DNA of 64,000 bases from Desulfovibrio sp. JY (GCA_021730285.1 CP082962.1:248001-312000); one strand, 5' to 3'; counted from the stretch's first letter, positions 8,187 to 17,253 are shown. Numbers and translations are program-made. Notes: a model not told the origin generated them from the sequence alone.

Positions 8187-9847
8187 TATCCCTTCCTCCT
8201 CTTGCGGGAAACGAAGCGAACGGCCCCATGGCCGCACACGGCCAGGATCGCGGCCACGACGGCCGCCCAGCCCACGGTGGTCACGGCGGCGTGGATGTCG
8301 CGCCCCGGGACGTAGACGCCGGGCAGGCCTTCCAGCCGCCCGCCCTGGCTGTGGCATTCCCCGCAGGCCACCACCTGCTCCTTGGGGGCCACCATGTGGG
8401 TGGTGGGGAAGAAGTATTCCGTTTCCACGAATCCGACCTCGCCGGAAAACGGCTGGTCCACGTAGGCCATGCCGGAGGTGATGGAGGTTTTCCAGTCATA
8501 GCCGGTCCAGAAGGCGGTGGGGTCCTTGGGCCCGAACAGGTGCGGCACGACCATGGTGGCGTTTTTCGGGTCGAAGGGCTGTTCTCCGATATGGCGCTTG
8601 AAGGGCATGATGCGCGATTTCGGATCGTCCGGCGAACCGGCCGGGGCGTTGACGGAAACGCGCCGGGTCGGATCGACGGTGTCGGTGATGAGCAGGTTGC
8701 TCATGGCCCCGTTGAACCAGCGGTAGGTGGGGACGACGTTTTTCTCCCAGACGAAGTCGCCCTTCTTGGTGTCGTAGACGGGCTTGCCGTAGGGCCCCTT
8801 CTTCTTGAAGGGCTTGCCCTCGGCGTTCATGCGTCCCGCCGTGGACCAGTCCCAGGACATCTTGGTCGGCAGCACCCGGGCGAACCGGGGGATGTGGCAG
8901 GCCTGGCAGGCCACCTTGTCGGTGTGGTCGTTGGCCTTGGCGTCCTTTTTGTGGGGCTTTTGGCCGTGGCAGGATTCGCAGGCGATCTTGGAGGCCAGGT
9001 CGGCCTCGGTGAGGCTGATGCGCTCGGGCGCGGCCGGCGAGGTGTAGAGCCGCCCGGCGATCTGGTGCTCCTTGGTGGTGTGGCAGCGCTGGCAGGTGAA
9101 ATTGAGCCCGTCGACGTCCATGTGCACGTCCAGGGACTTTTTCGGCGCGCCCATGGAGCTGTCCAGGTCGCCGTGCTTCACGCCGTCGCCGCCGCCGCCG
9201 TAGAAATGGCACACGCCGCAGTTGAGGCGGTCGGGCCGGCCCACCTTGCCCACGATCAGCTTGTAGTCCGGCGGCAGGTAGGTCACGCCGTCTTCGGGAA
9301 AGAGCGTGGGCTCGGTGGCCGGATAGCCGGCCTTGGTGGGGAATTTCTTATAGGTGTGGGTGGTGTCGTGGCACACCAGGCAATCGATGCGGTCGTTGGA
9401 GGCGAAATCGAAGTCCTTGTTCTTCCAGCCGTAGCCGATGTGGCAGGAGGTGCAGCGCGGTTCGTTGGACGGCACGGCGATACAGAAGTTGTTGAGTGTC
9501 TTGCCGTACTTGCCCATGGATTTGCCGTCGCCGCAGTCCGGACAGATCCAGGTCCAGTGGATGGTGTGGTGAATCTGGCCGGCGGCCAGGTCGTGGCAGG
9601 ACAGACAGGCCGCCGTGACCTCCTCCGGTTTGGTGAAATCCTTTTTGAGGGCCTCGAATTTCGAGTGGTCGGCCGTGGTCCAGCGGGCCCCCGGAGCCTT
9701 GACCGCGCTGCGGGCCAGCTGCCGGCCCGGGGCCTTGTCCTCTTCCTCTCCAGTGGCGGCGAGCGGGGCCGGGCCGCTCCAGGAGGCGGCCAGAATCAGC
9801 ACGGCCGCGACGACGATCCATGTCCATGGCTGCTCGGGAAGTCGCAT
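8186..9847 (-). CDS. Octaheme cytochrome c, tetrathionate-reductase family
   Basis: The ATG at 9847 follows AAGGAGG and gives 553 residues with an N-terminal signal/anchor (WIVVAAVLILAASW) and a C-terminal transmembrane helix ending in RKRRKG. Eight canonical heme motifs are seen in order: CLSCH (81-85), CTSCH, CLVCH, CGVCH, CQRCH, CESCH, CQACH and CGECH. A ninth, unusual one is CPDCG at 102-106. The order and length match octaheme tetrathionate-reductase-family proteins, which in vitro reduce tetrathionate, nitrite or hydroxylamine. The physiological substrate is unknown. The protein would lie on the periplasmic side, tethered to the membrane, and receive electrons from the cytochrome b encoded by the overlapping next gene. 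No promoter was identified in the 272 bp upstream. Confidence 0.88.
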   Translation of the reverse strand: MRLPEQPWTWIVVAAVLILAASWSGPAPLAATGEEEDKAPGRQLARSAVKAPGARWTTADHSKFEALKKDFTKPEEVTAACLSCHDLAAGQIHHTIHWTWICPDCGDGKSMGKYGKTLNNFCIAVPSNEPRCTSCHIGYGWKNKDFDFASNDRIDCLVCHDTTHTYKKFPTKAGYPATEPTLFPEDGVTYLPPDYKLIVGKVGRPDRLNCGVCHFYGGGGDGVKHGDLDSSMGAPKKSLDVHMDVDGLNFTCQRCHTTKEHQIAGRLYTSPAAPERISLTEADLASKIACESCHGQKPHKKDAKANDHTDKVACQACHIPRFARVLPTKMSWDWSTAGRMNAEGKPFKKKGPYGKPVYDTKKGDFVWEKNVVPTYRWFNGAMSNLLITDTVDPTRRVSVNAPAGSPDDPKSRIMPFKRHIGEQPFDPKNATMVVPHLFGPKDPTAFWTGYDWKTSITSGMAYVDQPFSGEVGFVETEYFFPTTHMVAPKEQVVACGECHSQGGRLEGLPGVYVPGRDIHAAVTTVGWAAVVAAILAVCGHGAVRFVSRKRRKG

Positions 9848-10119
9848 GCGCCCTCCTTGATTGCCGTCCGGGGGGACGGTAGGGGCGCTTGCCCGGCACG
9901 GGAAACGCCCTGGTTCCAAGACGAGTCACAGGGATGCGGGAGACTATGGATTTGGGTCCAACCGTACCATGACAGGGAAGAAATTGGAAAGAAGTATTGC
10001 ACCATGCCGAAACAATACGCCCTTCGGGCCGGGACCGGACAGATGGCCGGGAAAAGACGCGAAAAAGGCCGACAACGTCTCCGTCGCCGGCCCTGTACGT
10101 CGTTATCGCCAGCGCGCCG

Positions 10120-10356
10120 CTAGTAGCCGCGCGTTTCCTGGCTGTGGCCGATAAGCCCGCCGGCGATGCCGCCGAGCGCGCCGCCGATGCCCGCGCCGAT
10201 GCCGGCATTGCCGCCGGAGATGGCGCTGATGGCCGCGCCCGCGCCCGCACCGATGGCCGCGCCGGAAAGCGCGCCCTGCTGGGTTTTGGTCATATTGGTG
10301 CAGCCCAGACCGCCGACAAGCAACAATGCGGCGATCACCGCGCTCAAACGCTTCAT
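10120..10356 (-). CDS. Glycine-zipper lipoprotein (78 aa)
   Basis: The ATG at 10356 follows AAAGGAGG. The 78-residue product has a lipoprotein signal ending at a Cys near residue 18 (VGGLGC), then a run of glycine-zipper repeats of the form GAAIGAGAGA / GGALGGIAGGLIG typical of small outer-membrane glycine-zipper proteins (OsmB/SlyB-like). These often accompany envelope stress. It has no obvious operon partner. The downstream 272 bp before the octaheme start contain nothing I can assign. Confidence 0.85.
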   Translation of the reverse strand: MKRLSAVIAALLLVGGLGCTNMTKTQQGALSGAAIGAGAGAAISAISGGNAGIGAGIGGALGGIAGGLIGHSQETRGY

Positions 10357-10461
10357 GGCGTCCTCCTTTATGCAACCATGGGCCACGGCCGCAGCCGGCC
10401 CACCGTTCCTGTCATGCGCACGAATCGTGCGGCTATCCTTGAACAAAGCGGACAGCGGCGG

Positions 10462-10926
10462 CTAGTTGCCGGCCTTGGCCTTGGTCTTGGCATGCGTCGC
10501 CTTGGTCTTGACCGCCTTGGTCTGGACGTCCTCGGACACCTCCGTGGGCAGGCTGGCAACCGGACAATGGGGCTTGGCCATCTCGTACCACATCACCGAC
10601 ACCACCGGCCGCTTGAGCTGGTCCGGATGTCCGGCGTACCACTTGTCGATGGTGGCGACCATCTGGTCGAACGTATAGGGGCTCAGGCCCTCGGACCAGG
10701 CCTCGATGGTGCTGTTTTTCGCCGGATGCTTGCCCTGCACTTCCTGGTCCAGTTCGATGATCGTCGCCGCGCCGACCAGAAACGCCTTGCGTTCCTGGGG
10801 CGTGGATTTTGTCCAATGCTCGCCGGTCACCACCGGCATCGGACGATCCTCGGCCAACGCGGGCACGGCCATGGCCGCGGCCAGAAGCAGCCCGCAAACC
10901 AGCAGTCCCAGAATTTTCGACTTCAC
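10462..10926 (-). CDS. Exported protein of unknown function (154 aa)
   Basis: Translation probably starts at a GTG (10926) preceded by AAAGGAGTG. A clear signal peptide ends at VPALA-ED (residue about 25). The mature part carries a helical segment (QERKAFLVGAATIIELDQ) and WYAGHPDQLKRPVVSVMWYEM, followed by a Lys/Ala/Thr-rich tail. The arrangement resembles small periplasmic proteins of the Rap1a/Tai type but the match is too weak to name. It is divergent from bioB, separated by 190 bp. Confidence 0.75.
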   Translation of the reverse strand: MKSKILGLLVCGLLLAAAMAVPALAEDRPMPVVTGEHWTKSTPQERKAFLVGAATIIELDQEVQGKHPAKNSTIEAWSEGLSPYTFDQMVATIDKWYAGHPDQLKRPVVSVMWYEMAKPHCPVASLPTEVSEDVQTKAVKTKATHAKTKAKAGN

Positions 10927-11116
10927 GTCTCACTCCTTTGCAATGGGTCTTCCCACCGACAAATCAAGAATCCGCGACAGCATCGCAACCGCCTCCCCCG
11001 ACGGCAGGCAGTCCGACACTCTTACCGAAACTATGCAGAAGGACCACGCAAATTGCAAGCTGGACACAACTTGCCAAGCCTCCCGGCGAGCCTTAAGCAT
11101 TCCCCCGGGTACTACC

Positions 11117-12109
11117 ATGACGCACCAAACCACCCTTCCCCAGGAACTGTCCCGCCCGCTTTTGGCCGGCGCATTTCTCTCCGACACCGACCGCGACCGG
11201 CTGCTGGCCGCCCTGCCCCGGGCCGAAGGTCCCGAGCTCACCGCCCTGGCCCAGGCCGCCGACGCCATCCGCCGCGCCCGACTCGGCAACGCCGCCTCGC
11301 TTTGCGCCATCATCAGCGCCAAATCCGGCCGCTGCGGCGAAAACTGCGCCTTCTGCGCCCAGTCCGGACACCACCACACCAGCGCGCCCGAATACCCTTT
11401 TCTCGCGCCGGCCCGCATCATCGCCGCCGCCAAGGCCATGCACGACGCCGGCGTGGCCCGCTTCGGCATCGTCGCCTCGGGCAAGGCCCTGCCCCAGGCC
11501 GAACTGGAACACGCCGCCACCGCCATCGCCGGCCTCAAAGCTTTCGGCATGGCCGCCGACGCCTCCTTCGGCGTGCTGCCGGACGACGCCCTGGCCCGGC
11601 TCAAAGCCGCCGGACTCGCCGCCTACCACCACAACCTCGAAACCTCGCGCGCCTTCTATCCGCGCATCTGCACCACCCGCAGCTTCGAGGATAACCTGGC
11701 CGTGCTGCGCACCTGCAAACGCCTCGGCATCCCCGTCTGCTCCGGCGGCCTGTTCGGCATGGGCGAATCCTGGGCCGACCGCGCCGACCTGGCCCAGACC
11801 CTTCTCGAAGCCGGCGTCATGTCCGTCCCCATCAATTTCCTAAGCCCCATCCCCGGCACGCCCCTGGGAAGCCGGCCGCCTCTGGCTCCCGACGAAGCCA
11901 CCCGCATCGTCATCCTGCTGCGCTTCCTGCTGCCCGACCGCCATCTGCGCATCTGCGGCGGCCGGCCCACCGTCTACGGCGCGACCGCCCCCCTCGCCCC
12001 CATGGCCGCCGGAGCCGACGGCCTCATGGTCGGCGACTACCTGACCACCGCCGGCGGCACCCTGGAGGCCGACAAGCAAGGACTGCGGCAACGCGGCTTC
12101 ACGCTGTAG
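11117..12109 (+). CDS. bioB: Biotin synthase
   Basis: The ATG at 11117 gives 330 residues. The upstream extension of the frame to 10706 crosses the opposing gene and is not coding. The radical SAM cluster motif C-x3-C-x2-C is at C73, C77 and C80 (CGENCAFC), followed by the BioB-type AQSGHH. Further BioB landmarks are YHHNLETS with the fully conserved Asn, the GGLFGMGE loop and NFLSPIPGTPL. The enzyme inserts sulfur into dethiobiotin to make biotin, using SAM and a sacrificial iron-sulfur cluster. No other biotin genes are adjacent. The ribosome site is weak. An imperfect inverted repeat at 11053-11077 is a possible operator but not convincing. Confidence 0.95.
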   Translation: MTHQTTLPQELSRPLLAGAFLSDTDRDRLLAALPRAEGPELTALAQAADAIRRARLGNAASLCAIISAKSGRCGENCAFCAQSGHHHTSAPEYPFLAPARIIAAAKAMHDAGVARFGIVASGKALPQAELEHAATAIAGLKAFGMAADASFGVLPDDALARLKAAGLAAYHHNLETSRAFYPRICTTRSFEDNLAVLRTCKRLGIPVCSGGLFGMGESWADRADLAQTLLEAGVMSVPINFLSPIPGTPLGSRPPLAPDEATRIVILLRFLLPDRHLRICGGRPTVYGATAPLAPMAAGADGLMVGDYLTTAGGTLEADKQGLRQRGFTL

Positions 12110-12158
12110 CGACGGGACGGCAGGGCTCCCGCCTCTATTAGGACGCGCTTACCGCAAA

Positions 12159-12191
12159 AGCCCCCGCCGACGCATCGCATCGGCGGGGGCT
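12159..12191 (-). terminator. Rho-independent terminator
   Basis: A perfect 12-bp GC-rich stem (12159-12170 with 12180-12191) has a 9-nt loop. On the minus strand it is followed by TTTTGC, so it terminates the DUF1254 gene. It may also help end bioB transcription from the other side. Confidence 0.8.
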
Positions 12192-12242
12192 GTCGTCAGG
12201 TCCGCAACAGTCCGGGCGCGGTGTCCGCAAACCGCCTGGCGG

Positions 12243-13691
12243 CTATTGGACGCGCACCACGGCCGGGATCTTCCACGTACCGTCCAAGATGGAAGGCGGC
12301 GACGTATTCGGCCAGTAAAGCCGCAGCGTCAACGCAAAGGGGCCCTTTGGCGCGGGAAGCCAGTTGGCTTCCTTGGCTTTGCCAGGCGAGTCGTGCTGGA
12401 AATACAGCGTCACCGAACCGTCCGCGTTCTTCACGAGCTTGTCGCGCGGGCTCACGGTCAGCTTGTTCGCCTTGTTCGGGTAAAACCACAAGCCGGTCGG
12501 CGTGGCCTCGTACATGGTGATCGACCAGAAAGCCAGGGGGTTGACGGGCGGCAGCTCTCCCTTGGCGAAGGTCAGCGTGTACTTGTTGGCGCCGTCGAGT
12601 TTCTGTCCGGAGCCGTCGACATAGGTCGTCGGATAGACCGAGACATGGGGGAGCTGCGAAGGCCAGCCGCGTGTGGCCCAGGCGCCGCGTTCGAGGTAGT
12701 TGGTCCCGTAGCGGCCGCCGACCGTCGTCACGCGCCAGCCGTTCACGGACGTTCCCAGCCCTTCCCAGGCGGCGGTCATCTTTTCGAGGGCGATTTTGGG
12801 CACGTCGCGCAGCGCGGCCTGGGCGGCCGCATCGAGCTTGCCCGGATCGAAGGGCTGGCCCGCAACGATGCCGATTTTCGCCATGCGCGCGATCATGGAC
12901 GCATCCTCAGGCACCGCCGGCGCCGCGCCCGCCATGAGCTTGGTCATCAAATTGAAATAGCCGGTGGTGCCCAGGGCGGCGATCGCTTTTTGCGGCGCTT
13001 CCGTCATGCTGAAGCCCGGATTGGGATTCACGGGCGGCGCCTTGAAGGTATACGGCTTGCCATAGGCGGAAAGCGGCATGACCTTGTACTGCGCCTGCAG
13101 CGCATGCACCTTTGCCAGGTCCGTGGGCGTGTTCAGCGCGTAGGTGCGGCCGAGGATCACCATGTAGCGCGTCGGAAAGCTGATGTGCGTCATGCCCTTG
13201 GGCACCTCGCCTTTCCAGCCGGGCCCCGTGAAGAGATAGGTCATCGCCTTCTCGCCGCTGGTGTTCGTGCCGACGCTGTCCTTCACGATCATCCAGAGAT
13301 CGACCAACTCGAAGGTGAAAAAACGCTTCTTGATCGCGGGATGGCTGAAGACCTGCGGCTCGGACAAATCCAGCCAAGCCACCGAATACAGCGTGTCGGC
13401 ATTGGTGGCCGAAACGCCCCGGTAGGTTGCCGGCGGATAGCCCTTGATATTGAAGAAGGTGCCTGTCGGCGCGGTGACTTCCCCGACCTTGTCCACGTTG
13501 CTCATCTGCATCCGCGTCACATCCGTGGTGACAAGCGAATAGCCGTAGATGTAAGCATCCACGGCGATTTTCTGTACTTCCTCCGGGCTGGCCGCCGACG
13601 TATTCTGGGCGTGGGCTGCGGAGGCGACCAGCAGCATCGCCAGGGCGAGCGCCGCGCCCATCGCAGTTCTCATGCTACATCTCTTTCGCAT
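12243..13691 (-). CDS. Secreted DUF1254/DUF1214 protein
   Basis: Three ATGs in a row follow GTGGAGG. The last (13691) has the best spacing and gives 482 residues. A signal peptide ends at AHA-Q (residue about 28). The N-terminal half carries the DUF1254 pattern (AVDAYIYGYSLVTTDVTR, NADTLYSVAWLDLS) and the C-terminal half the DUF1214 pattern (FWSITMYEATPTGLW, LPAPKGPFALTLRLYWP). The two domains normally occur together in periplasmic proteins of unknown activity in diverse bacteria. The gene stands alone with its own terminator. Function is unknown. Confidence 0.9.
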   Translation of the reverse strand: MRKRCSMRTAMGAALALAMLLVASAAHAQNTSAASPEEVQKIAVDAYIYGYSLVTTDVTRMQMSNVDKVGEVTAPTGTFFNIKGYPPATYRGVSATNADTLYSVAWLDLSEPQVFSHPAIKKRFFTFELVDLWMIVKDSVGTNTSGEKAMTYLFTGPGWKGEVPKGMTHISFPTRYMVILGRTYALNTPTDLAKVHALQAQYKVMPLSAYGKPYTFKAPPVNPNPGFSMTEAPQKAIAALGTTGYFNLMTKLMAGAAPAVPEDASMIARMAKIGIVAGQPFDPGKLDAAAQAALRDVPKIALEKMTAAWEGLGTSVNGWRVTTVGGRYGTNYLERGAWATRGWPSQLPHVSVYPTTYVDGSGQKLDGANKYTLTFAKGELPPVNPLAFWSITMYEATPTGLWFYPNKANKLTVSPRDKLVKNADGSVTLYFQHDSPGKAKEANWLPAPKGPFALTLRLYWPNTSPPSILDGTWKIPAVVRVQ

Positions 13692-13999
13692 CATCATCCT
13701 CCACATTTAACGTTTGGCGATTTTTCCACCTGACCATGCATCATACGGACAGCATGACAACACCTTATTTACATCGTATCCACATAGCACAACAAAGCGC
13801 CTTTGTCTTGCAGCATTGCGCAATTATTTGTCGCGAAGCGAAATCAAAGGGCATTCTGCCCTGGCGCATGAACTTGCTTTTTTATTTGGCCATGGTCCCG
13901 GAGAAAATCGGAGTTTCCCGAGAATCGTCGCCGCCCGCTTTCTTGGGATGCCAGGCCCCCTGGGACGGGCCGCATCCCCGTCGGAGGGGAGGCGGGAAT

Positions 14000-14028
14000 T
14001 TGCGCATCATACCGGCTTGCGCTACATA
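14000..14028 (+). promoter_or_regulatory. Candidate sigma-70 promoter
   Basis: TTGCGC (14000-14005) and TACATA (14023-14028) are 17 bp apart, 43 bp upstream of the thioredoxin-reductase-like ATG. It lies in the 379-bp divergent gap (13692-14070) between the DUF1254 gene and this gene. The rest of the gap is AT-richer than its surroundings but shows no gene or repeat. Confidence 0.4.
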
Positions 14029-14070
14029 ATGGCCGAACCTTTTCGTATTTCGACTTCAAGGAGCGGCACC

Positions 14071-15759
14071 ATGGCCCTTTTCGGCGGTGATAAAGACAAG
14101 AAAGCCAAGGACGCAAAGAAGGCGGCGAAGGACGAGCCCAAGCGACTCATTCCGGAAGACAACATCCCGGAACTCAAAAAGTTTTTCAAACCGATGCAGG
14201 AAACGGTGGAATTGCTTGTTTTCACCGACCCGAAACAGAACACCCCGTACAACGGATTCATGGAATCCCTGTGCCGGGAGCTGGCCGAGATCACTGACAA
14301 AATCACGGCCAGATTCGAGACGTTGGAAAGCGACGCGGCCAGACAGCACGGCGTGGATTTCTCCCCGACGCTGCTTTTGGCCCCGGACCGGTACAAGATC
14401 CGCTACCTGGGCGCGCCGCTCGGCGAGGAGGCGCGCACGCTGATCGAGACCATCCTGCGGATTTCGGTCGGCAAGAGCGGCCTGGGGCAGACGTCCCGGG
14501 AGCTGCTCAAGGAACTGACCGAGGAGCGCCATATCCAGGTGTTCGTCAACCCGTCCTGCCCGTATTGCCCGGGCCAGGTGGCCAATGCCTTCCACTGCGC
14601 CATCGAGCGGCCGGACCTCGTGTCCGCCGACTGCGTGGACGCCTCCCAGCATGTCGCGCTGGCTCAGCAGCATCAGATCGGCTCGGTGCCGCACACCATC
14701 ATCAACGACGAGTTCTCGACCCTGGGGCTGTTGCCCGAGGAGCGTTTCGTGGCGGAGCTGGTCACGCTCAAGACCGCCGAGGAGTTTCTTGGCGGACACC
14801 ACGGGCTGGAGGATGGCGGGCCGGATGTCGTCGAGGTGGACGTGGTGGTGGCCGGGGCCGGGCCGGCCGGTCTGACGGCCGCCATGTACGCCGCGCGAAG
14901 CGGGCTTTCGGCCGTGGTGCTGGAGAAAAACGTCATCGGCGGCCAGGTGGCGCTCACCCCCGTGGTCGAGAACTACCCCGGGTTCGCCAACGTGCCGGGC
15001 AAACGGCTGATGGAGATGATCGCCGACCAGGCGCGCGGCTATGCCCAGGTGCACGAGGGCGAGGGCATCGACGAGGTCAAGGTCGGCAAGAATATCGAGG
15101 TCTACACCGACAAGGCGGTGTACGTGGCCAAGGCGCTCATTCTGGCCACCGGCGCGACCTGGAAGAAGCTCGGCGTGCCCGGCGAGGAACGCTACTTCGG
15201 CTTCGGCGTCAGCTACTGCTCGACCTGCGACGGCTATCTGTACAAGGAAAAGAAGGCGGTCATCGTCGGCGGCGGCGACACGGCCCTCACCGACGCGCTG
15301 CACCTCAAGAACCTGGGCGTGGACGTGACCGTCATCCACCGCCGCCAGGAGCTGCGGGCCGAAAAATACCTCCAGGACGCGGTGGCCAAGGCGGGCGTGG
15401 CCCTGCTGCTCGGCTCCGTGGTCACGGAGATTCTAGGCGACGACAAGAAGGTGACGGCGGTGAAGGTGAAAAACCTGGCCGACGACGCCGAACAGGAAAT
15501 CACCACCGATGCCGTGTTCGTGGCCATCGGGCTCGAGCCCAATACCGGCATCGCCGAAGAGCTGGGACTGAAACTGGACAAGGACGGATTTATCCGCACC
15601 GACCGGGGCAAACGGACCTCGATCCCCCGCATCTACGCCGCCGGCGACGTGACGGCCGGTGCGCGCCAGATCGTCACGGCTGTCGGCGACGGCTCCACCG
15701 CCGCCCTCTCGGCCTTCGAAGACCTGTCGCACCCGTACTGGAAGAAGGAAAAAGCTTAA
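14071..15759 (+). CDS. AhpF-like thioredoxin reductase fusion
   Basis: The ATG at 14071 follows CAAGGAGCGGCACC and gives 562 residues. Residues about 28-245 are two thioredoxin folds. The first lacks the cysteine pair and the second has CPYC (C163, C166), with cis-Pro in SVPHTI. Residues about 255-555 are a low-molecular-weight thioredoxin reductase: FAD motif GAGPAG (262-267), redox centre CSTCDG (C383, C386), NADPH site GGGDTA (400-405) and IYAAGDV near the end. The architecture is that of AhpF, which passes NADPH/NADH electrons via its own N-terminal disulfide to AhpC. No AhpC is adjacent. A Bcp-type peroxiredoxin lies 2.6 kb away beyond the IS. Likely cytoplasmic, in peroxide defence or thiol reduction. 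Confidence 0.92.
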   Translation: MALFGGDKDKKAKDAKKAAKDEPKRLIPEDNIPELKKFFKPMQETVELLVFTDPKQNTPYNGFMESLCRELAEITDKITARFETLESDAARQHGVDFSPTLLLAPDRYKIRYLGAPLGEEARTLIETILRISVGKSGLGQTSRELLKELTEERHIQVFVNPSCPYCPGQVANAFHCAIERPDLVSADCVDASQHVALAQQHQIGSVPHTIINDEFSTLGLLPEERFVAELVTLKTAEEFLGGHHGLEDGGPDVVEVDVVVAGAGPAGLTAAMYAARSGLSAVVLEKNVIGGQVALTPVVENYPGFANVPGKRLMEMIADQARGYAQVHEGEGIDEVKVGKNIEVYTDKAVYVAKALILATGATWKKLGVPGEERYFGFGVSYCSTCDGYLYKEKKAVIVGGGDTALTDALHLKNLGVDVTVIHRRQELRAEKYLQDAVAKAGVALLLGSVVTEILGDDKKVTAVKVKNLADDAEQEITTDAVFVAIGLEPNTGIAEELGLKLDKDGFIRTDRGKRTSIPRIYAAGDVTAGARQIVTAVGDGSTAALSAFEDLSHPYWKKEKA

Positions 15760-15774
15760 GAAGGGAAAGAGAAT

Positions 15775-15815
15775 GCGAGAGGGGAAACCCTTTAAAAAGG
15801 GTTCTCCCCTCTCGC
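15775..15815. terminator. Long hairpin, left half of split cassette
   Basis: GCGAGAGGGG and CCCCTCTCGC arms enclose an inner AACCCTTTAAAAAGGGTT stem, starting 16 bp after the AhpF-like stop. It is nearly identical to hairpin 2 at 7507-7549. A small perfect hairpin (15843-15857, GGTGCAG arms) follows. Together with 17351-17386 it forms a cassette now split by the IS. Confidence 0.65.
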
Positions 15816-15886
15816 GCTCTCCCCTTCCTAAAGTTTTCAATGGGTGCAGGCTGCACCGTAACAAATTATTTTTATTAAAAGTCTTT

Positions 15887-16170
15887 CCTATGTGGCCCAA
15901 AGTCAAGCCGGCTGACGCAGTCTAACCGCCCGTTTCCTATTCGCGCCCGAAGCGCCAAGTACCGATTCGGTAGTTTTCGGATTTTCGCCATTTGAGAAAC
16001 GCCGCCATGCGGCCAGACTTTTCCGCGACCAATCCGAAAAATTGTTGGCTGTTAGGCTTTCAGTCTTCCCTACTCGTTGCCACAGGTCCTTGTTGGCGCT
16101 GCAATACCCTCTTGGCGGGCGAGGAGCACGGGGCTTCCCAGAGCCGGCGTGATCCTCGCCCGCCGCCGTT
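15887..16170 (-). ncRNA. Candidate IS guide RNA (seekRNA/bridge RNA) region
   Basis: The 284-nt noncoding 3' end of the IS is far longer than its 5' side (85 bp), which is the placement known for the guide RNA of IS1111-group elements. In transposase sense it opens with a strong stem-loop: perfect 12-bp arms at 16164-16153 and 16125-16114 just after the transposase stop. Imperfect stems and loops follow. This fits a 5' stem followed by guide loops. The RNA itself is inferred. Confidence 0.5.
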
Positions 16171-17253
16171 TCACGCCATAACCGCCTCAAATCGGTACGC
16201 TCGTTTCTCCAGGCTCAGCCGCCACAAAATGATGGCCAGTTTTCGAGCTAAGGCTGTGATGGCCTTTTGGGCCAGGCCGCTTTTCCCCAGCAACTTGTGA
16301 TACCAGGCCTGAGCCTTCGGATCGTGTGCGCGCCATTTCCAGGCCGCCTCCACTAAAAGACTTCGCAGTTTGGTCTGCCCCACGGGCCGTAACCTGGCCC
16401 GGCCCTTGCTCTCGCCGCTCTGGCGCACCATGGGGGCAAGTCCCAGATAGCTTGTCACCTCTTCGGCCCGGCTGAAACGTTCCGGCTGAAACAACTCCAG
16501 ACGGAAGGTCGCGGCGATGAGCGGCCCCACACCGGGCACGGTGCGCAGGCACTTGATGACTTTGTCATGCTCTCCCTGGCGGCAAATTGTCTCAAGTTGC
16601 TGTTCAACGAGGGACAATTCGCTGGTGATGGCATGCATCTCCCGCACAAAACTTTCCAGCGTATACCGGGCAGCCTGATGCATGGGCAGTTTAAGCAGGG
16701 ATGCTACAGCGACCTTGCTCCAGTATTTCAGATTGGGTGGTTCGGTAAGGCCCAAAAAAAGCAGATGGGAATGGATGCGCAGTTTCACACGACGCAGGTC
16801 GTCGGCCAGATCGTGTCGTCGGCGCTCCAGGCTCCTCTGGGCTTCTTGCTCCTCGGTCGGCACGGCGATGGGACGCAGCATCCCCTTGGCGGCGTAATCG
16901 GCCAGTTTGACGCAATCGAGCCGGTCTGTTTTTGCGCCCCAGACCACGGGGCGGGGAATCCGACTGGGAGCCGCCACGAGATTGGGAATCCCTGCCTTTG
17001 TGAGCGCTCTGGACAGGGTGAATCCGGTCGGCCCGGATTCACTGGCCGCCATGGCCACGGTGACGCCCACCGCGGCCAATTTGTCGATCAGAGCCTGCGG
17101 GCTCGCCGACATCACCAAGGTGTGGACGACTCCATCAAACCGACGTAACGCAACAAAATAACTATTTTTATGGACATCCAATCCGACAAAAAAAGATCGA
17201 CCTTGTGAAGCCTCCACAAACGCTTGAAGTTGGGATAACGCTTGTCCTGCCAT
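16171..17253 (-). CDS. IS110-family DEDD transposase
   Basis: The ATG at 17253 follows GCGAGGAGACCAAC and gives 360 residues. The frame is open upstream to 17751, but that part lies in a neighbouring gene. The N-terminal RuvC-like domain has the DEDD set: D26 in FVGLDVHK, E72 in SESGPTG, D110 and D113 in TDRLDCVKLADY. The C-terminal Transposase_20 domain has TVPGVGPLIAATF (about 238-250) and YLGLAPMVRQSGES with the conserved serine near 279. All expected catalytic residues are present, so the element may be active. It catalyses RNA-guided, site-specific insertion without target duplication in this family. Confidence 0.95.
   Translation of the reverse strand: MAGQALSQLQAFVEASQGRSFFVGLDVHKNSYFVALRRFDGVVHTLVMSASPQALIDKLAAVGVTVAMAASESGPTGFTLSRALTKAGIPNLVAAPSRIPRPVVWGAKTDRLDCVKLADYAAKGMLRPIAVPTEEQEAQRSLERRRHDLADDLRRVKLRIHSHLLFLGLTEPPNLKYWSKVAVASLLKLPMHQAARYTLESFVREMHAITSELSLVEQQLETICRQGEHDKVIKCLRTVPGVGPLIAATFRLELFQPERFSRAEEVTSYLGLAPMVRQSGESKGRARLRPVGQTKLRSLLVEAAWKWRAHDPKAQAWYHKLLGKSGLAQKAITALARKLAIILWRLSLEKRAYRFEAVMA

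Noticed and set aside
8228-10123. 631-codon plus-strand frame antisense to the octaheme cytochrome
   Set aside because: Low-complexity Gly/Val/His composition with no motif; the opposite strand encodes eight heme sites.
11053-11077. Imperfect inverted repeat upstream of bioB as a BirA operator
   Set aside because: The arms TTGCAAG and CTTGCCAA are short and imperfect and do not match a motif I can support.
13736-14029. 97-codon frame upstream of the thioredoxin-reductase-like gene
   Set aside because: No ribosome site and no plausible composition; the region looks like a divergent promoter.
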